Below are positions 34,003 through 45,581 of a DNA stretch of 64,000 nt, in pieces. The DNA is taken from contig OZ020268.1 in the NCBI GenBank assembly GCA_963971225.1, forward strand, positions 108,278,330-108,342,329, read 5' to 3'. Source of the DNA: Melieria omissa. Its lineage: Eukaryota > Arthropoda > Insecta > Diptera > Ulidiidae. Below the pieces are notes generated by a model. The model did not search any database, was not told where the DNA came from, and saw only the letters and a list, made by a program, of their open reading frames with translations. The stretch's first letter is position 1. Each line of letters opens with the position of its first letter. The position numbers were made by a program, and so were the translations under genes.

Positions 34003-35435
34003 AGGTTAGGTTAGGATAGGTTGGAGTGGCAGCCTTCAATGTGAAAAGCTTACTTAAGTACAACTACTTTCTCATTGTGATACCACAGTGCACGGCGCTA
34101 CTCCCCCTTATCGCGCCTGGAACCATAAAGATTCCGTGATGAATCTGGCTATGTCAGAGGAGGACTGATATTCAGAGGAGATAGTCCGGTTAGGGTATTG
34201 AAAAATGCTGAGCCGAGGAATTTAAATCTTCTTCTGGCTAAAAAAGGACATTGACTTAGCAGGTGGAGAACGGTCTCGTCCTCCTCCTCAGAGCCACACC
34301 CTCGACATAAGTCGTTGGATTGCAGACCCAGTCTTTCAGCGTGCTTACCCATGACACAGTGTCCCGTAAGCACCGAGAGCTTTATGCTTATCGAGTGACG
34401 ACTAAGGTTGAGCAGCTGATTTGTTCGTTTCATGTTAAAAGTTGGCCAGGTTTGTCGGGAATGTTGCAGGTTTGTTCCTCAGACCACAAATCGTTTGCTA
34501 TTTTATAGTAAAATTACTGCCCTGGCTAATTTGTCCGCCTCGCAGTTACCTACAATGCCCCTGTGCCCTGGCACCCAGAGTAGTGAGACATTGGAGCGCC
34601 TGGCTAAGGCATTTAGAGACTCACGGCAGTCCAGGATCAGCCTAGATGAGGTGGTCGCCCTTGCGAGCGACTTGATAGCTGCCTGACTGTCCGAGTAGAT
34701 GTGGATATCTGCCCTATGCGCGCTGTCGCGAATTAGCCAGGTCGAGGCCTAATATATGGCCATAACCTCCGCCTGGAAGACACTGCAGTGATCAGTCAAG
34801 CGGAAGGAAAGCCGAAGCCCCAGTTGGCTGCAGAAAATCCCGCAGCCAACCTTGTTATCCAATTTAGAGCCGTCGCGACGGTATAGAAGTTGATGGAGTC
34901 GTCGGTCGATAAGTCGGTACCTGCCCAGCGGTAAATCGCGTGAAGTCTGACTGCAGAATACTTCGCATGTAGTTTAACCCGCTGCGCAGTTGGGAGCCAG
35001 TGGAGGAGGGTGAACAGTGCTTTGGTGGGTGTAGTGCGGAGAGGCCCAGTAACCAATAGGGCCGCCATCCTTCTGACTTTGTCAAGAGGTTTCAGGTTGA
35101 CCGCCTTGCTAATGGCCGCCCACCAAAAGACGGCGTCATAAAGGAGGTTTGGCTCAATCACTGCCGAGTAAAGCCACGACATAACACGAGGCTGGAGTCC
35201 CCATCTTGCGCCTAAGGCCCGTTTACAGCAGTAGAACGCACACGTGGCTTTCCGCGCCCTTCAGCAATGTTGGCTTTCCAATTCAGTTTAGAGTCAAGTA
35301 TTAGACCAAGATACCTTACATTATCGCTGAGGCTAAGTCTAACACCGTTCAGAGTGGGAAGTACGAACCGAGGCATTTTGTACTTCCTGCTAAAGAGCAT
35401 GATTTCGGTTTTGGAGGGATTGATGTCAATCAACA
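34003..35435 (-). mobile_element. 5'-truncated RNase-H LINE (1.43 kb) with (CCTAA)-like tail
   Basis: A perfect 12-bp target duplication TTCAATCTCAGT lies at 33991-34002 and 35436-35447. On the minus strand the insert begins inside the reverse transcriptase and runs through RNase H and a zinc knuckle, a ~145-nt 3' UTR and a tail reading CCTATCCTAACCTAACCTA. The tail unit is close to the TTAGG word on the opposite strand. A very short 3' fragment of the same LINE lies at 40640-40697. Confidence 0.92.
34149..35435 (-). pseudogene. LINE ORF2 C-terminal half: RT thumb, RNase H, zinc knuckle
   Basis: The order is NPSKTEIMLFSRKYKMPRF, VRYLGLILDSKLNWKANIAE, MSWLYSAVIEPNLLYDAVFW, LKPLDKVRRMAALLVTGPLR, then RNase H with DGSKLDN, IHIYSDSQAAIKSL and LLWVPGHRGIVGN, and finally LTGHCVMGKHAERLGL with a C-C-H-C knuckle (DLCRGCG, LHLLSQC). 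Lesions are a frameshift near 35250, a short insertion before DGSKLDN at about 34880, and TAG at 34749-34751. RNase-H-bearing LINEs of this layout belong to the I/LOA-type groups; the precise clade is inferred. The copy is dead. Confidence 0.9.
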
Positions 35436-35447
35436 TTCAATCTCAGT

Positions 35448-37001
35448 TAGACTGTTCGCTTCATGAAAATTTATTATTTAGATTTCCAAAGTTGTGTTTA
35501 AGGGTAACACTTTGGTTATGGTGATATAATTTCCCAGGAAATTGGCTAAATAAATATCTACCCTCTTCCCGGATGACAAAAAGCCATCAGAATAATGATG
35601 AAACAAAATTTTCGTTGTAATACAATAAGTGATCCGTTGATCTGGCCTTGGTAATCTCGCTTGAAAATATTCAATTTCCGCAAAGACATTCAATACTTGA
35701 TTTTATATGGAAAACTATGTATACAACAGTGGGAAACTAATCTTATTTGGCAATTGTATAAATGGACGCTTGCGATGTTAGTCGATTCAACTAGCATCAC
35801 TGTTCTAAATTTAATCTTAAACAAATCACGTTATTGCTTTACCCCATTTGCTGACTTTATTTATTTCCACCCAGAGGGCGCAAAGTTTCTTTCGAGCTTT
35901 AAGCCCTTTCAAAAAGCTGTCAAAATTAGTCCCTTTACTTCTAATTTGATTTGATTTTTTCAATCACTGCCAAAACACATACATATGTATGTAGATACAT
36001 ACATACATATATATAGGTATATCCCAAACTGAATCAAATGTAAGTCGTCTATGTGTGTCAATGTATATTCGATTCGGCCATTCTCGCATTTCCTTTTCGA
36101 TATGTCTTTTCCATTTCCTTCCTGCTCATCTATAACATTGTCTGAAGGTAGCTTAATCCTATTAGCTTTTGCCATTCCATGTAACTTTTGTCGTTTCAGC
36201 ACGTTATCCTTTTGCGCTTACACCCTCGCACACGGACACGCATACATACAAAAATACACTCACATATATATTCGGCTCGCTGGCTCTGGAACTGGAACTT
36301 GTCTACGTTTGCTTCGTTCCATTTTTTTGAAATATATTTTTCGGTAAATCCATTTTATTTTCACTGCTTAGCGCTCGTTGCGTTCGTCGTGCGCATCCTT
36401 CGCATACTTTTCGCTTTCCTTTTTCCGCCCCCCTTTCTCTTTTGCTGTCTCACTTCATCACATTGTTGGCCTGACCCACTCGCTTTCTAATCGTTTCAGC
36501 ACACCTTTTGACTTTTCAGAGTCTTTTATATTTCGGTTTTTATTCGCATTACTTATTTCGAACAACTTTGTTGGCAAATACACATCCCGACGCCTTACAC
36601 ACACACATATGTAAGTGTATATGCGTTTATTGTGCCAAGGTGTGCTTTTTTTGTCGACACATGCTAACATATACACATACGCACACATATATTTATGTGT
36701 GTGTGGATATGTTTGCATGAAGGCAGATCCTTATAACAATATCCTTTTTGAGGTAATTTTCTGTTATGGATTATTTTCCTTTAGGGCTCACGAAATTGTG
36801 AGGTGGCAAGTTTTTGCACTTGTATTGGTTATGTTGCAGAGTTATGTATTTTTACACATAACAAAATGTCAATTTTTTAAGAAAATGTTAAGTCTTTGGA
36901 AAAATTGTACTAAAACTTATTCATTTGACTCAGTCACTATTTTGAAGCATTTGTAAAGGACTTTCAGAACTTAACATGAAACTATAAACAGATTTATGTA
37001 T
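35448..37001. other. Non-coding stretch
   Basis: No coding similarity. CATA/TATG-type simple repeats occur at 35978-36018 and 36598-36705. Overlapping open frames here are low-complexity Phe/Leu/Ser-rich and do not resemble a protein family. Confidence 0.45.
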
Positions 37002-37549
37002 GAGTGCAATCGGTCGACACTAGATTGCATTAAAAAGATACGATTTTGTACTTAAGAAACTTTTCAGACATTTTTTTTATTGTTTTTTATGATATGAATG
37101 CAATCGGTCGACGTTAGATGGCATTAAAAATATACGATTTTGTAATTAAGAGACTTTTCAGACAGTTTTTTATTGATATGAATGCAATCGGTCGGAACTA
37201 TATGGTATTAAAAAGATACGATATTGTACTCAAGAAACTTTTCAGACATTTTTGTAATGCTTTTTATTGATATGAACGCAATCGGTCGATGCTAGATGGC
37301 ATTAAAAATATACGGTTTTGTACTCAAGAAACTTTTCAGACATTTTTTTAATGCTTTTTATTGATATGAACGCAATCGGTCGATGCTAGATGGCATTAAA
37401 AATATACGGTTTTGTACTTAAGAAACTTTTCAGACTTTTTTTTAATGCTTTTTATTGATATGAACGCAATCGGTCGATGCTAGCTGGCATTAAAAATATA
37501 CGGTTTTGTACTTAAGAAACTTTTCAGACATTTTTTTTATTGCTTGGAC
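37002..37549. repeat. 94-bp minisatellite, six copies
   Basis: Units begin at 37002, 37096, 37180, 37274, 37368 and 37462 with GARYGCAATCGGTCG, giving steps of 94, 84, 94, 94 and 94 bp. Each contains a GGCATTAAAAATATACG-like block and AAACTTTTCAGACATTTT. The last three copies are nearly identical and the first three are more diverged, so expansion was most recent at the right end. No function is evident. Confidence 0.95.
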
Positions 37550-37872
37550 ACCAGTGAGGAGAAAATATGCAATTTAAAAAAAATTTTTTCAATAAAGGCG
37601 AAAACGCAAACCAGGCAACTGATAATATGAATAGTTTGTGGTTCTGTTTATTGTAATGTGCAATTTTGATTTAGTTGATTCCGTTCTGGTACTTTGGATG
37701 TCAAAGATACACCATGCACTGTATAGCTAATTGTAGAAAATGTCGATAAAATCATGAAAATCGTCGGGTCCGACTGTCATGTAAGCATTATTTCAATTGT
37801 CCAGGAACTAAAATTTACACATTCAAATGGGTTTGGAATTAGAATACTGGACAGAAGGCTGGATACAAAAAG

Positions 37873-38460
37873 AAGCTCGAGGTATGGGTGCCACATGAGT
37901 TAACGCTAAACTACCTCAAGGATCGAATTTTCATCGGCGAATTGCAGCTGAATCAGAACAAAACGGTATCGAAGTCAAGAGTTGACAGTTAGGTAGGTTT
38001 TCCTATGTTGCAGGGAATAATTTTCTATGAGCTGCTCCTTTACGACTTAACTTTTAACTTGGACTTGTACTCTAAACAAGTAGCCTGTCTGAAGAGAGTA
38101 ATCGCCTAGACGCGGCCAGTTTTGGCAAAGAAGAGAGCAATTGTATTCCATACGGCCATCGTCAGGCCACACAAATCTGGAAGCTCCATGTGTTGGGTAT
38201 ACATCTACCTTATAGTGAGGTCACACACATCTGGAAGTTCTATATGTTGGGTATACATATACCTAATAGTTCGGATCTGGGATCAAGTGACTACCACCTA
38301 TTTCCGTCTATGGCGAATGATTTTGCTGGTGAAAAATTTGCTCAAGAGAAGCTCATGAAAATCGACTGTCTCAGTTTTTTGTCAAAAGGGACGAGGGTTT
38401 TTATGAAAGAGGCATAATGGAACCTATTTTGAAACTCTAATGGTTTAGGTCTGCAGCCAT
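37873..38460 (+). pseudogene. mariner transposase relic
   Basis: Plus-strand frames read KLEVWVPHELTLNYLKDRI, GIIFYELLLYDLTFN, IVFHTAIVRPHKS and DLGSSDYHLFPSMANDFAGE, followed by a decayed C-terminus. These correspond to WVPHEL, YYELL, HDNARPH and the PPYSPDLAPSDYHLF block of mariner transposases. The catalytic Asp of HDNARPH is changed (HTAIVRPH). A 55-bp tandem duplication at 38161-38270 splits the region, and several stops and frameshifts are present. No terminal repeats were recognised. Confidence in family is good; the copy is very old. Confidence 0.8.
38161..38270. repeat. 55-bp tandem duplication inside the mariner relic
   Basis: Two ~55-bp copies (38161-38216 and 38217-38270) share ACATCTGGAAG-like, TGTTGGGTATACAT and ACCTWATAGT segments. 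It arose after the transposase had lost function. Confidence 0.85.
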
Positions 38461-40639
38461 TTGAACGACCCAGGAAAACAAGGCAATTTCAAAATCTTTG
38501 TCTTTCTGGTTTGATTTCGAGTACTTTGGGCTGAGGTTTGAAGAAGACAGAAGACTCAGTAGATATATAATTTTAGCAGACTATATTTTTAATATTGTGG
38601 TGCCGAGATTGTGAAAATAATGCTTCGAGAAAACCAAAAACAAGAAATATTTAATGACCTATTTATGTAGATAGTTGCTGTAGGATGCTGCCCTCAGCCA
38701 AATTATAAAAAACCTATTCTTGGACAAAATTTGTTCTGCTCTTTTGAGATGGGAACTAAGCTACAAATTTCTCCATTTGACATTTTTTGGTCCACAACTC
38801 TACAGACTGGGTCTACTGTACAATGACTTGCAGAGAAGAAGAAGCTGCAGAGATGAAGCTACTTTTTGAAAAAGGTTTTGATTTGCAATGTGTACAAACT
38901 AATTGACATTCCAGTGCCAGGACTACGTTAAGCCTTCATTTTTTACAGTGCAACCATTTTGTTCGCTTTCGAACAGACACATACAAATACATACACACAC
39001 ACACACATGTAGTGATGGCTATGGATTTATACGGTTACCAGCGCCGCTGTGTCATCGAGGTGCTTTGCCCTGCGGTGCGTCGCCGCGCCCTCGCCGCCGT
39101 TGTTGCTGTATGTCAATTCTCAATTATACTTCAATCAATTTTATTGCAATATTACACTTAAAGGAGATTACTTGGGCCTTGGTTGTAAGTCATGAATTTG
39201 ATTGGAAATCTCGGTATTATTGTTATTGCAGTTACCCATTGCTGGCGCAGCTTAGGCGGCACGGCAACTGGTGCTGTTGTTGTTGTTGTTGCTGCTGCTG
39301 TTCGATGTAGATAGAAGAAGTTTTAGGCACGTGCGAGCGCAGAGTGCGTATCAATGTGAGTGTTTTTAGTATGTGTGTGTGTGTGTGAGTGTTTGAGTGT
39401 ATGCGTGCGATTTGCTAATGGAGTGTGTGGCCGTTGTGAGATTGTGTTGTCATCTTGCGAAATACACTGCTAGCTTAAAGTATTTCATTCGTGCAGCTAG
39501 TTGCTAAAAATAAATAAATTTTGTAAAATACTGCAAAATATTGCAGCTGTCGGCACTTGGTATGACCCGCTTAGCGCAGAGCATTCTTTTTTTTCGCTTT
39601 TTGTATTCAAATTTATTTCCACCTGACGCTCTCGCATTTACATGTGCATTAACGTTTGCCGCTTCCGCCGACCTGTTTGCGCCATCAACCGCACAACGCT
39701 GCCGTAAACTGGTAAACACTGCATTGCGGTCGAGCTGTGCAGGCAATAACTGCGGCAATGCCAACAACAACAACAGCAACGCAACAACACAACAAAACGC
39801 CAGCGCATTGCTGGCTGGTGGCATCATTATGCAAATTTTGTCAACACCTTTTCGCGTGTAATTTCACTTCCGTTTTCATTTTCGCCGCACAATCGCGCCA
39901 ACAAAATGTGCATTTCCTGTGGAAGTGGTGTCATTATTTACGCCAAGCACACACAAACATTTATAGTTGTGTGTCTGTGTGTGTCTGCGCCAATGCCAAT
40001 AACAATTGGTTGCAGCAGCCAGCGCCCAAATTGCTTTCGTTTAACCAACCTAACCGCAGCCTCAATGATAGGTGTGCGCCGAGCAGAAAAAAATCACTGA
40101 CGGTTGCGAAAGCGTTCGAGGGGCTGTTGCGGCGCTTAAGTATGTGCGGCTTTGCGGTGCATCGGCGATAATTGCCCATCAAATGCGGCGATTGAAAAAA
40201 AAGTTGTACAAGGGTTTTGTGCAGTTTTCACACCTTTAGAGAAGTCAGCTTAACGCTTAAAACTGAACGGACGATTCTGAATTCTTAAACAAATGAACAA
40301 AATTTTAATGAAAAACATTGCATTGATTCGAGAAGAAGGTGCAATTTCAGGGCAAATTTACTTTTGAACAATTTATTTAAATTGGAATCAAAAGTGTAAA
40401 GTGTCAAATTAATTGAAAAATAGTAAAAGTTCAAACAATTACAAACTATTTTAAATGGAGGTTTAATTTGATTTAAAAGAAGATTAGGTTTAAAAGAGTT
40501 CGAAACATTGTATTTTGGGCATCACTGTAAAATTAAAAACAAAAATCGGTTAAAATTTTGTAATAGTAATATTGCAAGTAAGTGTAATATTGTTCAAGTA
40601 ATATTGCAATTTTTGTATAACAGTGAGCCGCGAAAACGT
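38461..40639. other. Non-coding stretch with CA, TG and GTT repeats
   Basis: CA repeat at 38993-39007, TTG/CTG repeat at 39272-39302 and TG repeat at 39370-39390. The region 39590-40190 is richer in GC and has several overlapping Ala/Asn-rich frames that reflect CAA/GCA simple sequence. No gene was recognised. Confidence 0.45.
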
Positions 40640-40697
40640 GCTTAAGTTTGTTTTAATGCAGAAAGCTGTCACTCCAACCTAACCTCAACCTAACCTA
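40640..40697 (-). mobile_element. Very short LINE 3' end, same family as 34003-35435
   Basis: The sequence CTGTCACTCCAACCTAACCT followed by further CAACCTAACC units matches the 3' terminus and tail of the LINE at 34003-35435 (GGCTGCCACTCCAACCTATC in reverse complement). The ~35 bases before it align loosely with that element's 3' UTR. It is probably an insertion truncated almost at once, or a decayed remnant. Confidence 0.6.
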
Positions 40698-41197
40698 ACT
40701 TTCCCGTTTTTGCACATTCTTACGGTGAATCGGCAGACGAAAACCATGTAACATCACATTTTAGGTATATGATGTGTTCAGCAATTTGGTGTAAAACACT
40801 ACGGGGACAATTTTTGTGGAGCATTTTAACCCTGTAGCTCCTATTTATATGGGTCTATTTGACTCTTTTTTCTAAAATGCCAAAAATGTCCTGTAAAACA
40901 GGACTTTTTAAGGACAAAATATTCGAAAAAATATTCACCATAAAATTCTACTATAGGTCTCTGAATACATCAAAGCTCAAAAATTAACTTGAACGCCAGA
41001 ATTAAGCCAACACCGAAAGTGTGTTCAAGTGTTTATTTCGTATTTAATGACTCCTTTAAGGATTTTCGGAGCTAAGCATAAGCCATTTCGATATTCGATT
41101 GATTGAATAAAGAATTGAGCTGTTACAAGCAACGATACCGGACTATGAAATTAGAATCAAGTGACTGTAGTCTCAGGTTGAACTAAAAGCCATTTAA

Positions 41198-41910
41198 GGG
41201 GCCCGAACACTGTAAACTGCGATTTTTCATATGTTTTTTATTTTATTTATTAAAAAAAAACGGACGTTCCGATTTACATGAAACTTTACACATATGTTAA
41301 TAAATGTTTAAATTACCTTTTTTACTACCTTTTTTAATTCGATTTGCCCCTTTCAAAACTTAAAACGCGATTATCTCGAAACCATGTTTTTTGACCGCGT
41401 TGACAGCATAACTGAACAAGTTTTTATCCGATCGACCTGATTCAAATTGCATTCTATTCGGGAATAGTGTCGCTTCTGCTCGACGTAGCCGTTTTTCGAT
41501 ATATGCCAAACTTTTTTTTTTATAAATAATTTAGTGCAAAATTTTACGCGAAAAAAAACTTTTTCTTCAAACAGCCGCCATTTTTTTTCTAATCAATATT
41601 TTTAAAATCCCCTACGTCAAACAGTAGCCACTAATGTATATTTCAAGAATCTTTTTTGTTTTTTGCTCTAGGAGGCTCCGTTATGCTGATTTGCTGTCAA
41701 CACGACAAGGGTCATTTTAAAAAGACGACATTTTGGATCAGCTACAGAATACAAACATGGCCGCCAAAAAAAAAAAAAAAAATTGTTTTCGATAATCTAA
41801 ACATTTATTAACATATGTGTAAAGTTTCATGTAAATCGGAACGTCCGGTTTTTTTTAATAAATAAAATAAAAAACATATGAAAAATCGCAGTTTACAGTG
41901 TTCGGGCCCC
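41198..41910. mobile_element. TTAA-target MITE, GGGGSCCGA family, member B (713 bp), ~115-bp terminal repeats
   Basis: It starts GGGGCCCGAACACTGTAAAC and ends with the exact inverse. Near-perfect inverted similarity extends about 115 bp on each side (41198-41312 and 41796-41910), including CGGACGTTCCGATTTACATG. TTAA flanks both ends (41194-41197 and 41911-41914). Internally, on the minus strand, AAAAACATGGTTTCGAGATA matches member A. There is no coding capacity. The terminus and TTAA duplication suggest mobilisation by a piggyBac-like transposase. Confidence 0.93.
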
Positions 41911-41914
41911 TTAA

Positions 41915-43740
41915 CACTTACTTGTGCAACAAAATCATTAACTCAAAAAACTAGATTAAGTAGATTCTGTTTTGACATGAGACTTCAATGTACTTGCAAA
42001 ACTTGTTCTCATATTTAGGTTTCAGCATAAAGATTTCAATGTCAGACTGTAAAATGGTATTTTTTATCATCTATTTTATAGTTGCAAGTATCTTCAGCCC
42101 GAAGTGTCCAGGGACACAGCAGAACAGAACATTTTCTACAATATAAACAAATGCAAGCTTACAGCTTTTATCCTAAAAAAGTATTCGTTTATTAAACCAA
42201 AAGATTCTACTGACCTATGCAAATAAATAAAATCAAAATTATTTTTAAAAACACTTTTAGGAACTAATCAGCTTTTAGGAACATCTGCTGTTTTCAAACT
42301 CGTGCACGTTTCAGTGTTCAGAACTTCAGCAAAGATTGATTCTCTGCACTTTAAACTTCCATTACCGCAGCTTCGATTCCAAACACATTGAACAGAGTTC
42401 TTGTTTATTGTAACCAAATACTTGAAGCCAAACCAAAAAGGTGGTTATACTAAAGTTCTTCTAAGTATACGAATAGCTCGATAAAGTTTGTTAAAACTTT
42501 CACTTGTGCTCCGATGTGCCTCCAGGTGGTTTCAAGAGTTCTCGGAACGCACTAATTCCTCAATTGCAAATGAGCTGGTTTAGGAAACCTACAAGCACCA
42601 CAACAACCATCGTCAACTCAGAACTACAGTCCGCCTTCTCATTGACAGTTGCCGCCGCGCTCGCTGCTTGCGTTCGCTTAGCGAATTACATGCAAAGTGG
42701 TGAAATAACCATTTGAGTGCCGGGAATATTTACCGAGAATATATGCAAAATACTTTATTGCGGCTGTATTCACTGTATTTATGCGTACACACTTCAATGT
42801 GCCATATTTATTTAATGCGCCACCAGTGCCAAGCGGCGCGGCGCGGCGCTCCGGCCATGGACACAATGTTGCCAGCGATTGTTGGCCGCGTGCAGCTGTG
42901 GGGGGCATGGGCTGGTAGCTACTTTTACGATTGCTCATTGAAATTTATTGATTGCAGCAGCTTAAAAACCTTTTAAGCTCGAATGCAAATTAGAAATAAA
43001 GTGTGGGGCTACCGTGGCAGGGCGCAGGAGCGCTTCAATAACGCATTAAACGCTGCCATAAATGTTGCTGCACAGGTACGCGGAACGCAGGCGAGGCGTC
43101 CGGCAGGGCTTTGAGTATTTACATAATTTATAGCGATTTCATTTAAAGTGTTTTCATGGCTATCGAATTTGAATATTTGCGCCGATAATTGTGGCTACAA
43201 GTGTCGCACACACACAAACACAAATACACATACTCTGGTATAAATAGTTGCAGTCGCAGGCGGCACGCGCCCAACCAACGTGAAACGGCGGGCGCAGCAA
43301 TCACACACTCAATTATGCCGCCTGCCAGCTGGAAGTGATTCCATTAGCTGCCAGATCGGCAGTCAGGCGAGTGTAAAATACTTCTTGTGCATAGAGAGTG
43401 TTTACCACTTTTTAATCGTGTCAGCTCGAGTGCATGAAATCAATCAAGTGTGTGTTTTAAATGACGAAATGCGTTCAAGTAATTTCAATTTAAATATGCA
43501 GACGTGCCATTGTTTGTCGCTGTGTGTGTGTGTGTTAGAGAGAAAGAATTGAGGAAATTTTTCCAGAAATAATTAAATCAGTTGCTTTTGAAAAAAAACT
43601 ACCATTTCTGAATAAAACTGATTCTTTGAAAGTTCCCAAACTGGATGAAATATTCGTATATCTATATATACATAAGTAACTAGCAGAGAGGCACCGCTTT
43701 GCACGGAAATCTGAAGTCAATGAGTAAAATAAATCAGGAA
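41915..43740. other. Non-coding stretch with GC-richer island
   Basis: Around 42590-43110 GC content rises and CG-containing words such as GGCGCGGCGCGGCGC appear. CA repeats occur at 43207-43226 and GT at 43519-43536. No exon was identified. Confidence 0.45.
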
Positions 43741-44203
43741 AAGAAAAATATTTGTCTTTTTATTTCCCATTTGAAGTGCTTTCAACATCAATTAAAGTCA
43801 AAATGCCCACCAAAACATGTTCCTGACACAAACATTTAACCCTATGTTGATCCCATCAGATTTTGATGAACAAAAAGGAAAATACTTGTCTAATTATTTC
43901 CCATTTGAAATGCTTTCATCATCAATTGAAGTCAAAATGTCCCCTAAAACATGTTTCCTACCACAAACTTTTAACCCTATGTTGACCCCATTAGATTTTG
44001 ATGAAAAAAAAAGAAAAACACTTGTCTTATTGTTTCTCATTTGAAGTGCTTTCATCATCAATTGAAGTCAAAATGTCCCCAAAAACATGTTTCCTACCAC
44101 AAACTTTTAACCGTATGTTGACCTCATCAGATTTTGATGAAAAAAGAAAAATACTTGTCTTATTAATTTCGTTTAAGCACTTTCATCATCAATTGAAGTC
44201 AAT
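43741..44203. repeat. ~135-bp tandem repeat, just over three copies
   Basis: The landmark CATCAATTRAAGTC recurs at 43786, 43920, 44056 and 44187 (steps 134, 136 and 131). Each unit also carries AACATGTTTCCTACCACAAA-like and TCAGATTTTGATGA blocks. Length variation is mainly in A runs. No terminal repeats were found. Confidence 0.93.
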
Positions 44204-45260
44204 AGGCCAACTAAGTCGCCTTAGAAAATGAATGTCGTATCTTTGATTGAGCCTAGTAATACATACGACATTTGTTCACTGAGGTGATCAGGTGTCACCA
44301 TTCAAACCGTTTTTGAGATAGAGATTGGTAAAGAGAATCGTACAAACTTGAACCTCTTGGTTGAGGTCCTACAAAAGAAAGCTGCGAAAGTAATTTTCAT
44401 TCTTTTTTACGATTTAAATTTAAAATTAAAATAATGGCATTTAATGTTCTTAGATTCACAATAAAAGTTTTTGTCACATCTCACATACAACTCTATTCAT
44501 TCAGTTTTAAAATTTAGACGCGCTTTACTTCACATTTATGTTAGTTGTAAAGGATTTCGGTAAAGTGAATAAACTAAAAAACTAAATCCATCCAAATCCT
44601 TGAAGTTGCAAAACTTGATATCAAACTCTGAAGAAATTCAATTTTGCTCTTACAAAAAACTATTTCCAGCACCTAAATATCTAACACCATAAACGATTAC
44701 TTTGTGCGAAAATCTGCACACAATCGAATCTAGAAAAGTTTAACACATTACAAAGCAAATGTAAAAATGCAATTTTTGTGCGATGTTTGACTTTTATTTA
44801 TTCCATTTTTTTTTAGTTTTTTATTGTTGTTGTTGTCGCATTCTAGAGCAGCAGAAAATTAAATTTCCGAAATAACTGTTATCGCAGTGCAGCGAGGAAC
44901 AGCAGTAAAAGCGTTGAAAGAAATTAAGATGAAGTAGAAAAGGAAGAAGAAGAAGACGAAGCAACAGCAATGGCAACAAAAGTAAAATCAACCCCATCGT
45001 TGGGCTATTTTGACTTTCAACTTCAGTCGGTGCGCGTCAGTAATACAACAATTGTTGTTGTTGTTGTTGGTGCTGTTGTTATTGCAACAAATTTAATAAG
45101 TGCAAAGCTATTCAACAACAACTTTGGCGCTATTGAGCGTCAGAAAGCGAACAAACCAGCGAGCGCGGGAAAAAATTAAAGCCATACACATACAGACACA
45201 CACACATACGCACGAATTCAGCAAAACGATACGCATTTACAAATTTACAAATGTGGGCGT

Positions 45261-45264
<4 letters not shown>

Positions 45265-45295
<31 letters not shown>
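45265..45295. repeat. (TG)15 microsatellite
   Basis: Uninterrupted TG repeat. A (CA)15 run of the same length lies 250 bp downstream in inverse orientation. Confidence 0.97.
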
Positions 45296-45296
<1 letters not shown>

Positions 45297-45537
45297 GGTT
45301 GGAGGCTAAGGCAGAAGAAACGGGCTTTATTGAAAATTCTTTCAACTTCACGCCAGCAGCAACATTCACATTTGTCAGTCGGTCGCTTAGAAGTGGAATG
45401 GCGTACGCGACATTATGCGGTGTGGCGTAGAGTGTGGCGCATCGAAAGTGAATGGCGGAAATGCAAAATTTAATGCTGTGCTGTGATATTGAAATAGATA
45501 AAAGTGACAAAATTGAAATAACTTGCTGGCTTTGCAG

Positions 45538-45546
<9 letters not shown>

Positions 45547-45576
<30 letters not shown>
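45547..45576. repeat. (CA)15 microsatellite
   Basis: Uninterrupted CA repeat preceded by CTCTCT. It is inverse to the TG run at 45265. Confidence 0.97.
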
Positions 45577-45581
<5 letters not shown>

